Assembly (NCBI GenBank): GCA_021298285.1
Contig: JAJTFN010000022.1
Span: 1 to 35,728, forward strand
Origin: Verrucomicrobium sp.
GTDB lineage: Bacteria > Verrucomicrobiota > Verrucomicrobiia > Limisphaerales > UBA9464
Length of the DNA: 35,728 nt
Direction: 5' to 3'
Shown here: positions 9,006 through 17,392 of the stretch, one piece after another
Layout: each line of letters opens with the position of its first letter
How positions within the stretch are numbered: the stretch's first letter is position 1
Notes under the pieces: generated by a model
What the model was told of the DNA's origin: nothing
The model's database searches: none
The model's input: only the letters and a program-made list of their open reading frames with translations
Made by a program: the position numbers and the translations under genes

Positions 9006-10421
9006 TCAGATCTCCCAGCCCTTGCGGCTGTCGCGCTTCACGAAGCGGTCGGCCTCGCGCAGGTTCGTCGAGCGCATGTTGGGGCCGTCCCAGTCCATCA
9101 CGCGGCCCTCGCCGACCCGCACGGCGATGCAGCCCAGCAGGATGATCTCGGTGAGGTAGGCGGCGATGTCGAAGTTGGAGTAGGCCGGCGTGCCGTCGCG
9201 CATCATGCGGAACCACTCCTCGTTGTGGCCCGGCGAGCGGGGGATGCTCTGCGGCACCGCCTTGGCCGCCTCGTGGGCGTCTCCCGGCTGGAACCCCTTC
9301 TCGGAGCCGACCATGAGGAAGAACTGCGAGCCGTAGTCGTCGGGCGAGAACAGCCTGCCCTTGTCGCCCACCAGCAGGCAGCCGCTGGCCGGGAGCGACC
9401 CCTTGAGGGTGACGATCTCGCGGGTCAGGTCGGCGCTCGGGCGCAGCGGGGCGAGGTCCTTGTCCGACGGGTTGCCGTCGTACCACCAGAACTTCAGCGG
9501 GGGCAGGCCGTCGCGTTCCGGGAACTCGAAGCGGATGCGGGAGGTCTTGGCGAAGGTCTCCGGGAACGACTGGGAGGTCAGTTCGGCCACCACGCGGGTC
9601 GGGTAGCCCAGCTTGAGCGCCCGGAAGGGCATGTTGACGGTGTGGCAGGCCATGTCGCCCAGGGCGCCGGTGCCGAAGTCGTTCCAGCCACGCCAGGCGA
9701 AGCCGTGGTACACGCCCTTCTTGAAGGGCCGGTGCTGCGCGGGTCCGAGCCACAGGTCCCAGTCGAGCGACTCGGGCACGGGATCCGAACCCTCGGGGCG
9801 CGCCAGTCCCTGCGGCCAGACCGGCCGGTTGGACCACACGTGCAGCTCGGTGACCTTGCCGAGGATGCCCGACTGGATGACCTCGACGGCCCGGCGCAGG
9901 CCGCTGCCGGCGCTGCCCTGGTTGCCCATCTGCGTGGCCAGCTTCCCGTCGCGCGCCAGCTGCCGGAGCACGCGCGCCTCGTGCACCGTCTGGGTGAGCG
10001 GCTTCTGGCAGTAGATGTGCTTGCCCAGGCGCATGGCCGTGGCGGCGGCGATGCCGTGCACGTGGTCGGGCGTGGAGATGGTCACCGCGTCGATCGATTT
10101 GCCGATCTGGTCGAACATCTTGCGGAAGTCCTGGAACTGCTGGGCCTTGGGGTACTTCTGGCCCTTCTGGGCCAGGGTGTTCCGGTCGACGTCGCACAGG
10201 CCGACGATGGTGCCGCCGCAGCGCGCCGCATCGTCGGTGTCACTCGAGCCTTTGCCGCCGACGCCGATGCAGCCGACCTGGATCCGGTCGTTGGCGCCGA
10301 GCACCGATCCCACGTAGGGGAAGGCGAACGCGGCGGCGGTGGCGGCGGCGCCGCGGCGGAGGAAACGGCGACGGTCAAGGCCGACGGGGCCCGGTGCGAC
10401 AGGGGAGGGCGTGGGATTCAT
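9006..10421 (-). CDS. Tat-exported Gfo/Idh/MocA family oxidoreductase
   Basis: A 471-residue NAD(P)-dependent oxidoreductase. The N-terminus carries a twin-arginine signal, DRRRFLR at 16-22, followed by an alanine-rich hydrophobic segment, so the folded, cofactor-loaded protein is likely exported. The Rossmann loop GVGGKG is at 53-58. The family motif EKP appears as QKP at 139-141, a common variant in the exported PVC-bacterial subfamily, and TPDHVH is at 117-122. The C-terminal alpha/beta domain runs from about 165 onwards. Members act on sugars, inositols or N-acetylated sugars; the substrate here is unknown. ATG 10421 was chosen because it places the twin arginines near the start; the open frame continues upstream to 10589 without family character. 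No Shine-Dalgarno is visible. The gene is divergent from tig. Confidence 0.92.
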   Translation of the reverse strand: MNPTPSPVAPGPVGLDRRRFLRRGAAATAAAFAFPYVGSVLGANDRIQVGCIGVGGKGSSDTDDAARCGGTIVGLCDVDRNTLAQKGQKYPKAQQFQDFRKMFDQIGKSIDAVTISTPDHVHGIAAATAMRLGKHIYCQKPLTQTVHEARVLRQLARDGKLATQMGNQGSAGSGLRRAVEVIQSGILGKVTELHVWSNRPVWPQGLARPEGSDPVPESLDWDLWLGPAQHRPFKKGVYHGFAWRGWNDFGTGALGDMACHTVNMPFRALKLGYPTRVVAELTSQSFPETFAKTSRIRFEFPERDGLPPLKFWWYDGNPSDKDLAPLRPSADLTREIVTLKGSLPASGCLLVGDKGRLFSPDDYGSQFFLMVGSEKGFQPGDAHEAAKAVPQSIPRSPGHNEEWFRMMRDGTPAYSNFDIAAYLTEIILLGCIAVRVGEGRVMDWDGPNMRSTNLREADRFVKRDSRKGWEI

Positions 10422-10514
10422 GGGGGAGGACAAGGGGCTAACAGGCCACGCCGGGTCCGTCAATTCCGTGCCAGCCATCCCGGATGGCGCCGGAGAACCC
10501 TGCCGAACAGGCGC

Positions 10515-10544
10515 TTGACCGGCCGATCCGGCGATCCGTAGTGT
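10515..10544 (+). promoter_or_regulatory. Putative sigma-70-type promoter of tig
   Basis: TTGACC at 10515-10520 and TAGTGT at 10539-10544 are separated by 18 bases. The -35 box matches five of six consensus positions and the -10 box three of six. Transcription would start near 10551, giving a leader of about 60 bases before ATG 10610. Confidence 0.4.
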
Positions 10545-10609
10545 CCCGACTCTTTGCCGGAACTCGGAGCCTCCGTGGACCGGCACCATCCCATCGCAGC
10601 AAGAAGCAC

Positions 10610-11938
10610 ATGAACGTCTCCGTCGAGAACCTGGGTCCGTGCAAGAAGCTCCTCCGCGTCGAGGTGCCCGTCGAGCAGGTCAACGCCGCCTTTGACACCG
10701 TGACCGCCGGCTTCCAGAAGCAGGCCCAGTTGCCCGGTTTCCGGCCCGGCAAGGCCCCGAAACACCTGGTCGTCAAGTCCTACGAGGGCCAGATCAATGA
10801 CGAGGTCCGCAAGAAGCTCTTCAGCGATTCCTACGGGGCGGCCTCCCAGCAGGAGAAGCTCCGCATCCTCGCGACCCTCGACGTCGAGGAGCTCTCCTTC
10901 GGACGCGGCCTGCCCTTCTCCTACACCGCCACCCTCGAGCACGCCCCGCTTTTCGACGTGCCCGAGTACAAGGGCCTGAAGGCCCAGCGGCCGGTGGCCC
11001 TGCCCACCGACGCCGACGTGGAGCGCGCCCTGAACATCCTGCGCGAGCAGCAGGTCCGCTACAACGACGTCCAGCGCGCCGTGCAGGCGGGCGACATCGC
11101 CGTCGTGAACTACAAGGGCACCTTCGAGGGCAAGCCCCTCACCGACGCCTTCCCGACGGCCCGTGGCCTGACCGAGAAGCAGAACTTCTGGGTCCAGGTG
11201 AACCCGGAGTCGTTCATCCCCGGCTTCACCACCCCGCTCGTCGGGGCCAGCGTCGGTGACAAGCGCACCGTGCCGCTGACGCTGCCGGCCGACTTCGTGA
11301 TCGCCGGCCTGTCCGGCAAGGACGTCGTGTACGAGGTCGAGGTCGTCGGCGTGAAGGAGAAGCTCCTGCCGACCGTGGACGACGAGTTCGCCAAGGGCTT
11401 CGGCGCCGAGGATCTCGCCAAGTTGACCGAGGGCATCCGCGGCGACCTGAAGAACGAGCTGGAGTTCCGCGGCCGCAAGGCGCTCCGGGACCAGTTGCTC
11501 AAGCAGCTGCTCGACGCCGTGACCTTCGACCTGCCGGAGAGTGTGGTCGCCAACGAGACCCGCAACGTGGTGTACAACATCGTCAACGAGAACCAGCAGC
11601 GCGGGGTCGCCAAGGAGATCATCGAGGAGCGCAAGGACGAGATCTTCGCCAGCGCCGCCGCCAGCGCGAAGGACCGCGTGAAGGCCTCGTTCATCCTCGG
11701 CCGCATCGCCGAGAAGGAGAACATCAAGGCGGAGCAGAAGGAGATGACCCAGCGGATCATCGCCCTGGCCGAGCAGAACAAGGTCGCGCCGGAGAAGATG
11801 GCCAAGACGCTGCAGGAGCGGAACGCCTTCCAGGAGCTGGCCCAGGAGATCGTCATCGGCAAGGTGCTCGACTTCATCGAGCTCAACGCCCAGGTCGAGG
11901 AGGTGGCCGCGCCGTCGCCTTCCGAGGCCAAGGCCTGA
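10610..11938 (+). CDS. tig: Trigger factor, ribosome-associated chaperone and prolyl isomerase
   Basis: A 442-residue protein of normal trigger factor length. The N-terminal ribosome-binding domain has the conserved signature GFRPGKAP at 43-50, which contacts ribosomal protein L23. A middle FKBP-like prolyl isomerase domain lies at about 160-250 (GDIAVVNYKGTF near its start), and a long helical C-terminal chaperone domain follows. The last residues are Glu/Ala/Pro-rich. It binds nascent chains emerging from the ribosome in the cytoplasm. ATG 10610 begins the typical MNVSVENLG start; the frame is open upstream to 10484 but lacks family sequence there. In many bacteria tig precedes clpP and clpX. 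Here it stands alone and is followed by hairpins. Confidence 0.97.
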   Translation: MNVSVENLGPCKKLLRVEVPVEQVNAAFDTVTAGFQKQAQLPGFRPGKAPKHLVVKSYEGQINDEVRKKLFSDSYGAASQQEKLRILATLDVEELSFGRGLPFSYTATLEHAPLFDVPEYKGLKAQRPVALPTDADVERALNILREQQVRYNDVQRAVQAGDIAVVNYKGTFEGKPLTDAFPTARGLTEKQNFWVQVNPESFIPGFTTPLVGASVGDKRTVPLTLPADFVIAGLSGKDVVYEVEVVGVKEKLLPTVDDEFAKGFGAEDLAKLTEGIRGDLKNELEFRGRKALRDQLLKQLLDAVTFDLPESVVANETRNVVYNIVNENQQRGVAKEIIEERKDEIFASAAASAKDRVKASFILGRIAEKENIKAEQKEMTQRIIALAEQNKVAPEKMAKTLQERNAFQELAQEIVIGKVLDFIELNAQVEEVAAPSPSEAKA

Positions 11939-11943
11939 GTCAT

Positions 11944-11963
11944 CGGGGGACTGCGTTCCCCCG
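11944..11963 (+). terminator. Hairpin just after tig
   Basis: A 7-bp stem (CGGGGGA with TCCCCCG) and 6-base loop begin five bases after the tig stop codon. No T tract follows, so it may protect the 3' end or act together with the next hairpin. Confidence 0.35.
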
Positions 11964-11968
11964 GGAAT

Positions 11969-11998
11969 TCCTGACGATCCAAATCCTGACGATCCAAA
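11969..11998. repeat. Perfect tandem 15-bp direct repeat
   Basis: TCCTGACGATCCAAA occurs twice with no spacer, at 11969-11983 and 11984-11998, between the two hairpins downstream of tig. Confidence 0.95.
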
Positions 11999-12003
11999 GC
12001 ATG

Positions 12004-12026
12004 ACGGCGGCCCTGGTGGCCGCCGT
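12004..12026 (+). terminator. Strong hairpin between convergent tig and nucleotidyltransferase genes
   Basis: A perfect 9-bp stem (ACGGCGGCC with GGCCGCCGT) and 5-base loop are followed by TCTGCTT. It lies between convergent genes and probably terminates tig, possibly acting in both directions. The T tract is weak. Confidence 0.55.
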
Positions 12027-12076
12027 TCTGCTTCGGGGGGCCCGGCCGGGCGCACCCTCCGTGGATCCGTGCCGGC

Positions 12077-12916
12077 TCAGCGGCAGCGCTGGGAGAGCAG
12101 TTCCACCAGCATGGCCAGCACCTCTTCGCGGTCCCGGCCCGCGAGGTTGAGGGCCAGTTGCGCGGTCAGGAATCCGTGGCGTGCCCCGAGGTCGTAGCGC
12201 CGGCCTGCCGTCTCGAAGGCGAGATAGCGCTCCCGGCGGGCCAGCGCCCCCAGCGAGGTCGACAGCGGCACCGCGCCCCCGGAATCGGCGACCTCACGCC
12301 CGAGCAGGTCCATCAGCGAGGGGGTCAGCACATGCATGCCGAAGAAGCAGAGGTAGTGCGCCGCCCGGAGCCCGGGGATCACCAGGCGCTGCTCGGCCAG
12401 CGTCGGGGTGGGCTTCTCGAGGACCTCCGCGATCTCGTGCAGGGCCTCCCGTCCGGCCACCCGCCGGCCTCCGATGGCCCCGAAGTAGGGCAGCTTGCTC
12501 TCGTGGGTGGCCTGCACGGCCGAGACGGCCGAGCGCTCCGCCACGGCGACTTCCACGAGTTGCCGGGCACAGCTCACCGTCGTGGCGCTCACGTAGACGT
12601 GGTCGCCGACCAGCAGCAGGAACGGCTCGTCGCCGGTGAAGGCCCGGCCGCAGGCCACGGCGTGCCCGTAGCCGCGCGGTTCGGCCTGCTCGATGAACCG
12701 CAGCCGACGGCCGTGGACGCCCGCGGCCCCGGCATAGGCGGCCTGGTCGCCCGGATGGACGACGACGGCGATCTCCTCGATCCCGGCCGAGAGGGCCTCC
12801 TCGATCACCACCCCCAGCGCGCTGCGCGACTCGCCGTCCTGCCCGACGAGGGTCTGCAGCGGCAGGGTCCGCTGGTTCCGCCCGGCGGCGGTGATGAGGG
12901 CTTTCTTGATCTTCAT
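12077..12916 (-). CDS. GalU-like nucleotidyltransferase with altered catalytic signature
   Basis: A 279-residue protein with the layout of UTP-glucose-1-phosphate uridylyltransferase: ALITAAG at the N-terminus, an EEAL.AGI helix at 39-46, GDHVY at 104-108 (GalU GDD region), EKP at 167-169, and a [10 protein letters not shown] segment at 241-250. The nucleotide-binding signature is unusual. GalU has GxGTRxLPxTKxxPKEMLP; here residues 12-30 read GRNQR then [14 protein letters not shown], so the lysines are missing. It could be a degenerate or differently acting sugar nucleotidyltransferase, or a regulatory paralogue. It is cytoplasmic. ATG 12916 is preferred; an in-frame GTG at 12928 is an alternative start. 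It is divergent from a glycosyltransferase gene, which fits a role in glycan synthesis. Confidence 0.78.
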   Translation of the reverse strand: MKIKKALITAAGRNQRTLPLQTLVGQDGESRSALGVVIEEALSAGIEEIAVVVHPGDQAAYAGAAGVHGRRLRFIEQAEPRGYGHAVACGRAFTGDEPFLLLVGDHVYVSATTVSCARQLVEVAVAERSAVSAVQATHESKLPYFGAIGGRRVAGREALHEIAEVLEKPTPTLAEQRLVIPGLRAAHYLCFFGMHVLTPSLMDLLGREVADSGGAVPLSTSLGALARRERYLAFETAGRRYDLGARHGFLTAQLALNLAGRDREEVLAMLVELLSQRCR

Positions 12917-13080
12917 CCGGCCGCGCACCCTGGCAGATCGGGGGGCGATTGTCAGCAGGCGCGGCGTGCCCGGGACTCCGGCGTGGCCCGATCCCGTTGG
13001 CGACGGTCCGCGACGGCACCGGCGTCGCCCGTCTCGACAGATGGCCGGCCCGGGGGTAGGAGTCCCTCCCGAGAGCCACC

Positions 13081-14415
13081 GTGAACCTGATCCAGATCAC
13101 CCCGGGAGCCGGGGGCATGTACTGCGGGAACTGCTTCCGCGACAACGCCCTCGTCGCGGAGCTGCGCCGGCAGGGCCACGACACGGTGATGGTGCCGCTC
13201 TACCTGCCGATGACCCTCGACGAGGCGCCGACGGCGGGCGCCACCCCGACCTTCTTCGGCGGGATCAACGTCTTCCTGTCCCAGAAGATGGCCTGGTACC
13301 GGCGCGCACCGGCCTGGTTGCGGCGCGCGGTCGATGCGCCCTGGCTCCTGCGGTGGGCCGCCGGCAAGACCGCCAAGACCCGGCCCGAGGATGTCGGCGA
13401 ACTCACCGTGTCGATGCTGCGTGGCGAGGAGGGTTGCCAGACGCGCGAGCTGGACGACCTGGTGACGTGGATGGCCCGGCTGCCGCGGCCCGACGCCGTG
13501 TACCTCTCGAACGCCCTCCTGCTCGGGTTCGCCCGTCGGCTGCGCTCGGGCCTGGGCACCCGGGTGATCAGCTTCCTCCAGAGCGAGGAGTCCTTCCTCG
13601 ACTCGCTGCCGGAGCCCTTCCGCGCCGAATCGTGGAGGCTCCTGGCCGAGCGCGGCCGGGAACTCGACGGGTGGATCGCCCCGACCCGGTACTTCGCCGA
13701 CCGCATGACCCGCCGCCTGGGCCTGCCGCCCGACCGGGTGCGGGTGGCCTGCAGCGGCATCTCGCTGGACGGCTACCGCGACCTGCCGGGGCGGCCCGCC
13801 GGCGGGTTCCGCGGGGCCGATCCCGTGCTGGGGTTCTTCGCCCGGATGTGCCCGGACAAGGGGCTCGACACGGTGGTCGACGCCTTCCTCCTCCTGCGCC
13901 GGCAGGGGCGCTTCCCGCGCCTGCGTCTCAAGGTCGGCGGCGGCTGCGGCCCCGGTGACCTTCCGTTCGTCGAGGCCCAGCGCCGCCGGCTGGCCGAGGC
14001 GGGCCTGGCCGACAGCGTCTCCTTCCACCCCAACCTCACGCGCGCGGACAAGGTGGCCTTCCTCGCCTCCGTCGACGTGCTGTCGGTGCCCTCGCGCTTC
14101 AGTGAGGCCTTCGGGCTCTTCGTGGTGGAGGCCCTGGCCGCCGGCACGCCGGTGGTCCAGCCCGACGTGTGCGGCTTCCGCGAGGTCGTCGAGGCGACGG
14201 GCGGCGGTCGCCTGTGCCCGGAGAACACGCCGACCTCGCTGGCGACCACCCTCGCCGAGGTGCTGTCCGACCCCGACGCGCTGCGGCGCATGGCCATCGA
14301 CGGCCGCCGGGCGGTGTCCGGGCGCTTCAGCGACGTCGCCATGGCGCGGGAGGTCCTCGACGCCACCCGGTCCCTGCTGGCCCCCGGGCCCGCCACGCTC
14401 CCGACAGGACACTGA
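13081..14415 (+). CDS. Glycosyltransferase family 4 protein
   Basis: A 444-residue GT-B fold glycosyltransferase. The N-terminal domain opens with a glycine-rich loop ([12 protein letters not shown]) that binds donor or acceptor. The C-terminal Glycos_transf_1 domain contains the EX7E motif at E342 and E350 ([19 protein letters not shown]). GT4 enzymes transfer sugars from nucleotide-sugar donors with retention of configuration; this one is likely cytoplasmic or membrane-associated and acts in exopolysaccharide, lipopolysaccharide or glycolipid synthesis. Donor and acceptor are unknown. The start is GTG at 13081, placed exactly at the first conserved strand. It leads a co-directional run with the thioesterase (10-base gap), the DUF192 lipoprotein and nadE. 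Confidence 0.9.
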   Translation: MNLIQITPGAGGMYCGNCFRDNALVAELRRQGHDTVMVPLYLPMTLDEAPTAGATPTFFGGINVFLSQKMAWYRRAPAWLRRAVDAPWLLRWAAGKTAKTRPEDVGELTVSMLRGEEGCQTRELDDLVTWMARLPRPDAVYLSNALLLGFARRLRSGLGTRVISFLQSEESFLDSLPEPFRAESWRLLAERGRELDGWIAPTRYFADRMTRRLGLPPDRVRVACSGISLDGYRDLPGRPAGGFRGADPVLGFFARMCPDKGLDTVVDAFLLLRRQGRFPRLRLKVGGGCGPGDLPFVEAQRRRLAEAGLADSVSFHPNLTRADKVAFLASVDVLSVPSRFSEAFGLFVVEALAAGTPVVQPDVCGFREVVEATGGGRLCPENTPTSLATTLAEVLSDPDALRRMAIDGRRAVSGRFSDVAMAREVLDATRSLLAPGPATLPTGH

Positions 14416-14425
14416 ACCCGCCAGA

Positions 14426-14899
14426 ATGGATCCCCGCCCCATGCCCGCCTTCGAATTCCGAGCGACCCGACGGGTCGAGTTCAACGAGACCGACCTCGCC
14501 GGCATCGTCCACTTCTCCAATTTCTTCCGCTACATGGAGACGGTCGAGGGGGCCTTCTACCGGTCCTTCGGCCAGTCGGTGCTGCTGCGCGGGGCCGAAG
14601 AGCCGCTGGGTCTGCCCCGGGTCCATGCCGACTGCGACTACCTCAGGCCGCTGCGCTTCGAGGACCTCGTGGAGATGCACCTGCTGGTGAAGGAGAAGCG
14701 CGAGAAGACCGTGACCTACCAGATCCGGTTCTGGCGCATCGAGCCGGGTCCACCGGAGGAGGTCGCCGTCGGGCATGTGACCGTGGTGTGCGTGGGGCGC
14801 GAGCCCGGCGGGGCCCTGAGGTCGAGGCCTTTCCCGGCCGACTTCGCCGCCCACCTCGAGACGGCTCCGGCCTCGGCCCTCCGGCCGCCGCGGGCCTGA
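14426..14899 (+). CDS. YbgC/4-hydroxybenzoyl-CoA-type acyl-CoA thioesterase
   Basis: A 157-residue hotdog-fold protein. The segment NETDLAGIVHFSNFFRYME (from residue 20) is the active-site motif of the YbgC/4HBT family, with D23 the expected catalytic aspartate. It should hydrolyse acyl-CoA or acyl-ACP thioesters in the cytoplasm; short-chain or aromatic substrates are typical. ATG 14426 lies 10 bases after the glycosyltransferase stop; ATG 14441, giving five fewer residues, is an alternative. Neither has a clear ribosome binding site, so translation may be coupled to the upstream gene. The C-terminal 25 residues are Ala/Pro-rich and unlike the family. Confidence 0.88.
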   Translation: MDPRPMPAFEFRATRRVEFNETDLAGIVHFSNFFRYMETVEGAFYRSFGQSVLLRGAEEPLGLPRVHADCDYLRPLRFEDLVEMHLLVKEKREKTVTYQIRFWRIEPGPPEEVAVGHVTVVCVGREPGGALRSRPFPADFAAHLETAPASALRPPRA

Positions 14900-14966
14900 G
14901 GCCCCCGGGTGATCCCTCCCGCCGTCCGGTCCATTCTGCCGATTGCCGTCGGGCCCGCCGGACGTC

Positions 14967-14970
14967 AGGG
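14967..14970 (+). promoter_or_regulatory. Ribosome binding site AGGG
   Basis: AGGG ends eight bases before GTG 14979 and decides between that start and the in-frame GTG at 14970, which overlaps the site itself. Confidence 0.5.
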
Positions 14971-14978
14971 TGGCCGCC

Positions 14979-15557
14979 GTGAAGCATTGGCTCGTCCTGC
15001 TCTGGTGCGTCGGGTGGTTGGGTTGCGGCGGACCCACGCCACCGCCACCCCCGAACCCCGCGTCCCCGGCGGCCACGGTGGCGTCCAACGCCCCGTCCGC
15101 CTCGTCTTCGTCCGACTCCGAGCCGGTGTTCCACCTGGCCACCGCCCAGGTGAACCTGCCCCGGGTCCGGTTGTGGATCGGAGCCCGCGAGATCGTCTCC
15201 GAGGTCTGCGTCACCGTGCCTCAGATCGCCACGGGGCTCATGCACCGCCCGTCGATCGGTCCGGAGGAGACCATGCTCTTCGTGTTCGGCTCGGCCCGCG
15301 AGCGGTCCTTCTACATGAAGAACGTGCCCTTCGACATCGACGTGGCCTACATCGACCCCGAAGGGGTCATCCAGGAGGTCGTCCGCCTCAAGGCCAACGA
15401 CGCCAAGGGGGTGCCGTCCAGGTCGTCCCGCATCCAGTTCGTCCTGGAGGCCGCCCCGGACTACTTCACCCGCAACGGCTTCGGCCCCGGCACGCTCATC
15501 GCCACCGACCGCGGGGGCCTGGTCCAGACGCTGGCTCCGCTGGCCCAGCTCCAGTGA
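14979..15557 (+). CDS. DUF192 family predicted lipoprotein
   Basis: A 192-residue protein. A short hydrophobic signal ends in WLGC, a possible though atypical lipid-attachment site. A Pro/Ala/Ser-rich linker of about 35 residues follows. The rest is a DUF192 domain: GLMHRPSI, a FVFG strand, FYMKNVPFDIDVAYID and the IQEV strand. DUF192 proteins are small envelope-associated beta-barrel proteins of uncertain role; the MKN.P.DI motif is the family hallmark. The GTG start at 14979 was chosen for its AGGG; an upstream start at 14943 is open but unlikely. It sits between the thioesterase and nadE on the same strand, with 79 and 112 bases on either side. Confidence 0.85.
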   Translation: MKHWLVLLWCVGWLGCGGPTPPPPPNPASPAATVASNAPSASSSSDSEPVFHLATAQVNLPRVRLWIGAREIVSEVCVTVPQIATGLMHRPSIGPEETMLFVFGSARERSFYMKNVPFDIDVAYIDPEGVIQEVVRLKANDAKGVPSRSSRIQFVLEAAPDYFTRNGFGPGTLIATDRGGLVQTLAPLAQLQ

Positions 15558-15561
15558 TCGC

Positions 15562-15604
15562 CTCCGGGGCCCGGGTCCTCCGGGGCCCGGGTCCGGGTCC
15601 GGGT
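15562..15604. repeat. GC-rich tandem repeats between the DUF192 gene and nadE
   Basis: CTCCGGGGCCCGGGTC is repeated exactly at 15562-15577 and 15578-15593. Overlapping its end, CCGGGT occurs three times in a row at 15587-15604. The units contain the palindrome CCGGGGCCCGG. Confidence 0.9.
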
Positions 15605-15669
15605 CGCCCCTCGCCGTCCGCCGAGCCTCCGCCCCTGATCGTCCACCTTCCCGTTCCATCCTGTCGTCC

Positions 15670-17310
15670 ATGAGGATCGCCCTGGCCCAATTGAACACGA
15701 CCGTCGGTGACATCGACGGCAACGAACGCCTCGTGCGCGAGGCCTACGCCCGCGCCGTCGAGGCCGGTGCGGACCTGGTCGTCACCCCGGAGCTGTCCCT
15801 CACGGGCTACCCGCCCCGTGACCTGCTGCTGAGGGAATCCTTCCTGAGGGCCAATCGCGAGGCCCTCGCGCGACTGGCCTCGTCGGTGGCCGGCGAGGCC
15901 GGCCTGGTCGTCGGGTTCGTCGGCGAGAACCCCGGCCGCCCTGGCCGCCCGATCACCAACGCCGCCGCGCTCCTGCACCGCGGCCGGGTGGTGGCGGTCC
16001 GGTCCAAGACCCTGCTGCCCACCTATGATGTCTTCGACGAGGACCGGTACTTCGAGCCGGCCTCCGACAACACGGTGATCCCCTGGCAGGGGCGTCGCCT
16101 CGGGTTGACCATCTGCGAGGACCTCTGGAACGAGGCCGAGCACGGGGTTCCGGGACGCTACCGGCCGGATCCGGCCGCCGCGCTGGTCGCCGGCGGGGCC
16201 GATCTGCTGGTCAACCTGAGCGCCTCGCCCTGGCACCTGGGCAAGGAGCAGCGTCGGCGCGGGCTGCTGACCAACGTGGCCCGCCGCCACCGCGTGCCGG
16301 TGGTCTATTGCAACCTGGTCGGCGGCAACGACGAGCTGGTCTTCGACGGGGGCAGCCTCGCCATCGACGCCTCCGGGGGCTGCCTGGCCGAGGCCACCCG
16401 CTTCGCCCCGGATCTCCTGGTGGTCGATGTGGGCGCCTCGGCCGCCCGCCCACCGGCCGGGATGGCCGACGAGGCCCTGCTCCACGACGCGCTGGTGCTG
16501 GGCACCCGCGACTACGTGCGCAAGTGCGGGTTCTCGTCGGTGGTCCTCGGGCTGTCGGGCGGCATCGACTCGGCCCTCGTCGCCGCGATCGCCGTGGAGG
16601 CCCTGGGCCCCGGGAATGTCCGGGGGCTGGCCCTGCCGACCGAGTTTTCCAGCCGGGGCAGCGTCGACGACGCCCGCGCGCTGGCGGCCAACCTCGGGAT
16701 CCGCTTCGACGTGGTGCCCATCCAGGGGGCCTTCGAGGCGCTCAAGCGCCAGATGGGGCCGCTCTTCGAGGGGCGGGCCGAGGACACCACCGAGGAGAAC
16801 CTCCAGGCGCGACTCCGGGGCGTGACGCTGATGGCGATGTCGAACAAGTTCGGGTCGCTCCTGTTGACCACGGGCAACAAGAGCGAGCTGGCCGTCGGCT
16901 ACTGCACCCTCTACGGCGACATGTGCGGCGGCCTGGCCGTCATCAGCGACCTGCCCAAGACCTGGGTGTACCGCGTGGCCCGCTGGGTCAACCGGCATCG
17001 CGAGATCATCCCCGTCTCCTCGATCACCAAGGCGCCCAGCGCGGAACTCCGGCCCAACCAGACCGACCAGGACAGCCTGCCGCCCTACGAGGTCCTCGAC
17101 GCCATCCTCGAGGCCTACGTGGTGGAGGATCGGTCTCCCGCCTCGATCATCGCCGCCGGCTTCGCCGAGGCGGACGTGCGCCGGGTGGTCCGGCTGATCG
17201 ACCTCTCCGAGTACAAGCGCCGGCAGGCCGCCCCGGGGCTCAAGGTCACCTCCCGCGCCTTCGGGGTCGGCCGACGCCAGCCCGTGGCCCAGCGGTGGCG
17301 GGAGATCTGA
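15670..17310 (+). CDS. nadE: Glutamine-dependent NAD+ synthetase
   Basis: A 546-residue two-domain enzyme. The N-terminal nitrilase-like glutaminase domain carries the triad E41 (PELSLTGYPPRD), K113 (SKTLLPTYDVFDE) and C149 (TICEDLW). The C-terminal ammonia-dependent synthetase carries the ATP pyrophosphatase loop SGGIDSA at 296-302. It amidates nicotinic acid adenine dinucleotide using glutamine and ATP, the last step of NAD synthesis, in the cytoplasm. Length and motifs match the compact bacterial form. ATG 15670 fits the family N-terminus (MRIALAQLN). The 112 bases upstream contain GC-rich repeats. It ends the co-directional run that begins with the glycosyltransferase. Confidence 0.96.
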   Translation: MRIALAQLNTTVGDIDGNERLVREAYARAVEAGADLVVTPELSLTGYPPRDLLLRESFLRANREALARLASSVAGEAGLVVGFVGENPGRPGRPITNAAALLHRGRVVAVRSKTLLPTYDVFDEDRYFEPASDNTVIPWQGRRLGLTICEDLWNEAEHGVPGRYRPDPAAALVAGGADLLVNLSASPWHLGKEQRRRGLLTNVARRHRVPVVYCNLVGGNDELVFDGGSLAIDASGGCLAEATRFAPDLLVVDVGASAARPPAGMADEALLHDALVLGTRDYVRKCGFSSVVLGLSGGIDSALVAAIAVEALGPGNVRGLALPTEFSSRGSVDDARALAANLGIRFDVVPIQGAFEALKRQMGPLFEGRAEDTTEENLQARLRGVTLMAMSNKFGSLLLTTGNKSELAVGYCTLYGDMCGGLAVISDLPKTWVYRVARWVNRHREIIPVSSITKAPSAELRPNQTDQDSLPPYEVLDAILEAYVVEDRSPASIIAAGFAEADVRRVVRLIDLSEYKRRQAAPGLKVTSRAFGVGRRQPVAQRWREI

Positions 17311-17328
17311 GCAGCCGGGGCGGGGTGG

Positions 17329-17353
17329 CCGGGCCGCCGATCCGGGCCGCCGA
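17329..17353. repeat. Short tandem repeat between nadE and the sigma factor gene
   Basis: CCGGGCCGCCGA occurs at 17329-17340 and 17342-17353 with one base between copies. Confidence 0.9.
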
Positions 17354-17392
17354 AATCGTTCCTAAGGAGCTTCACGCCGGCGCGTTGTCAGG

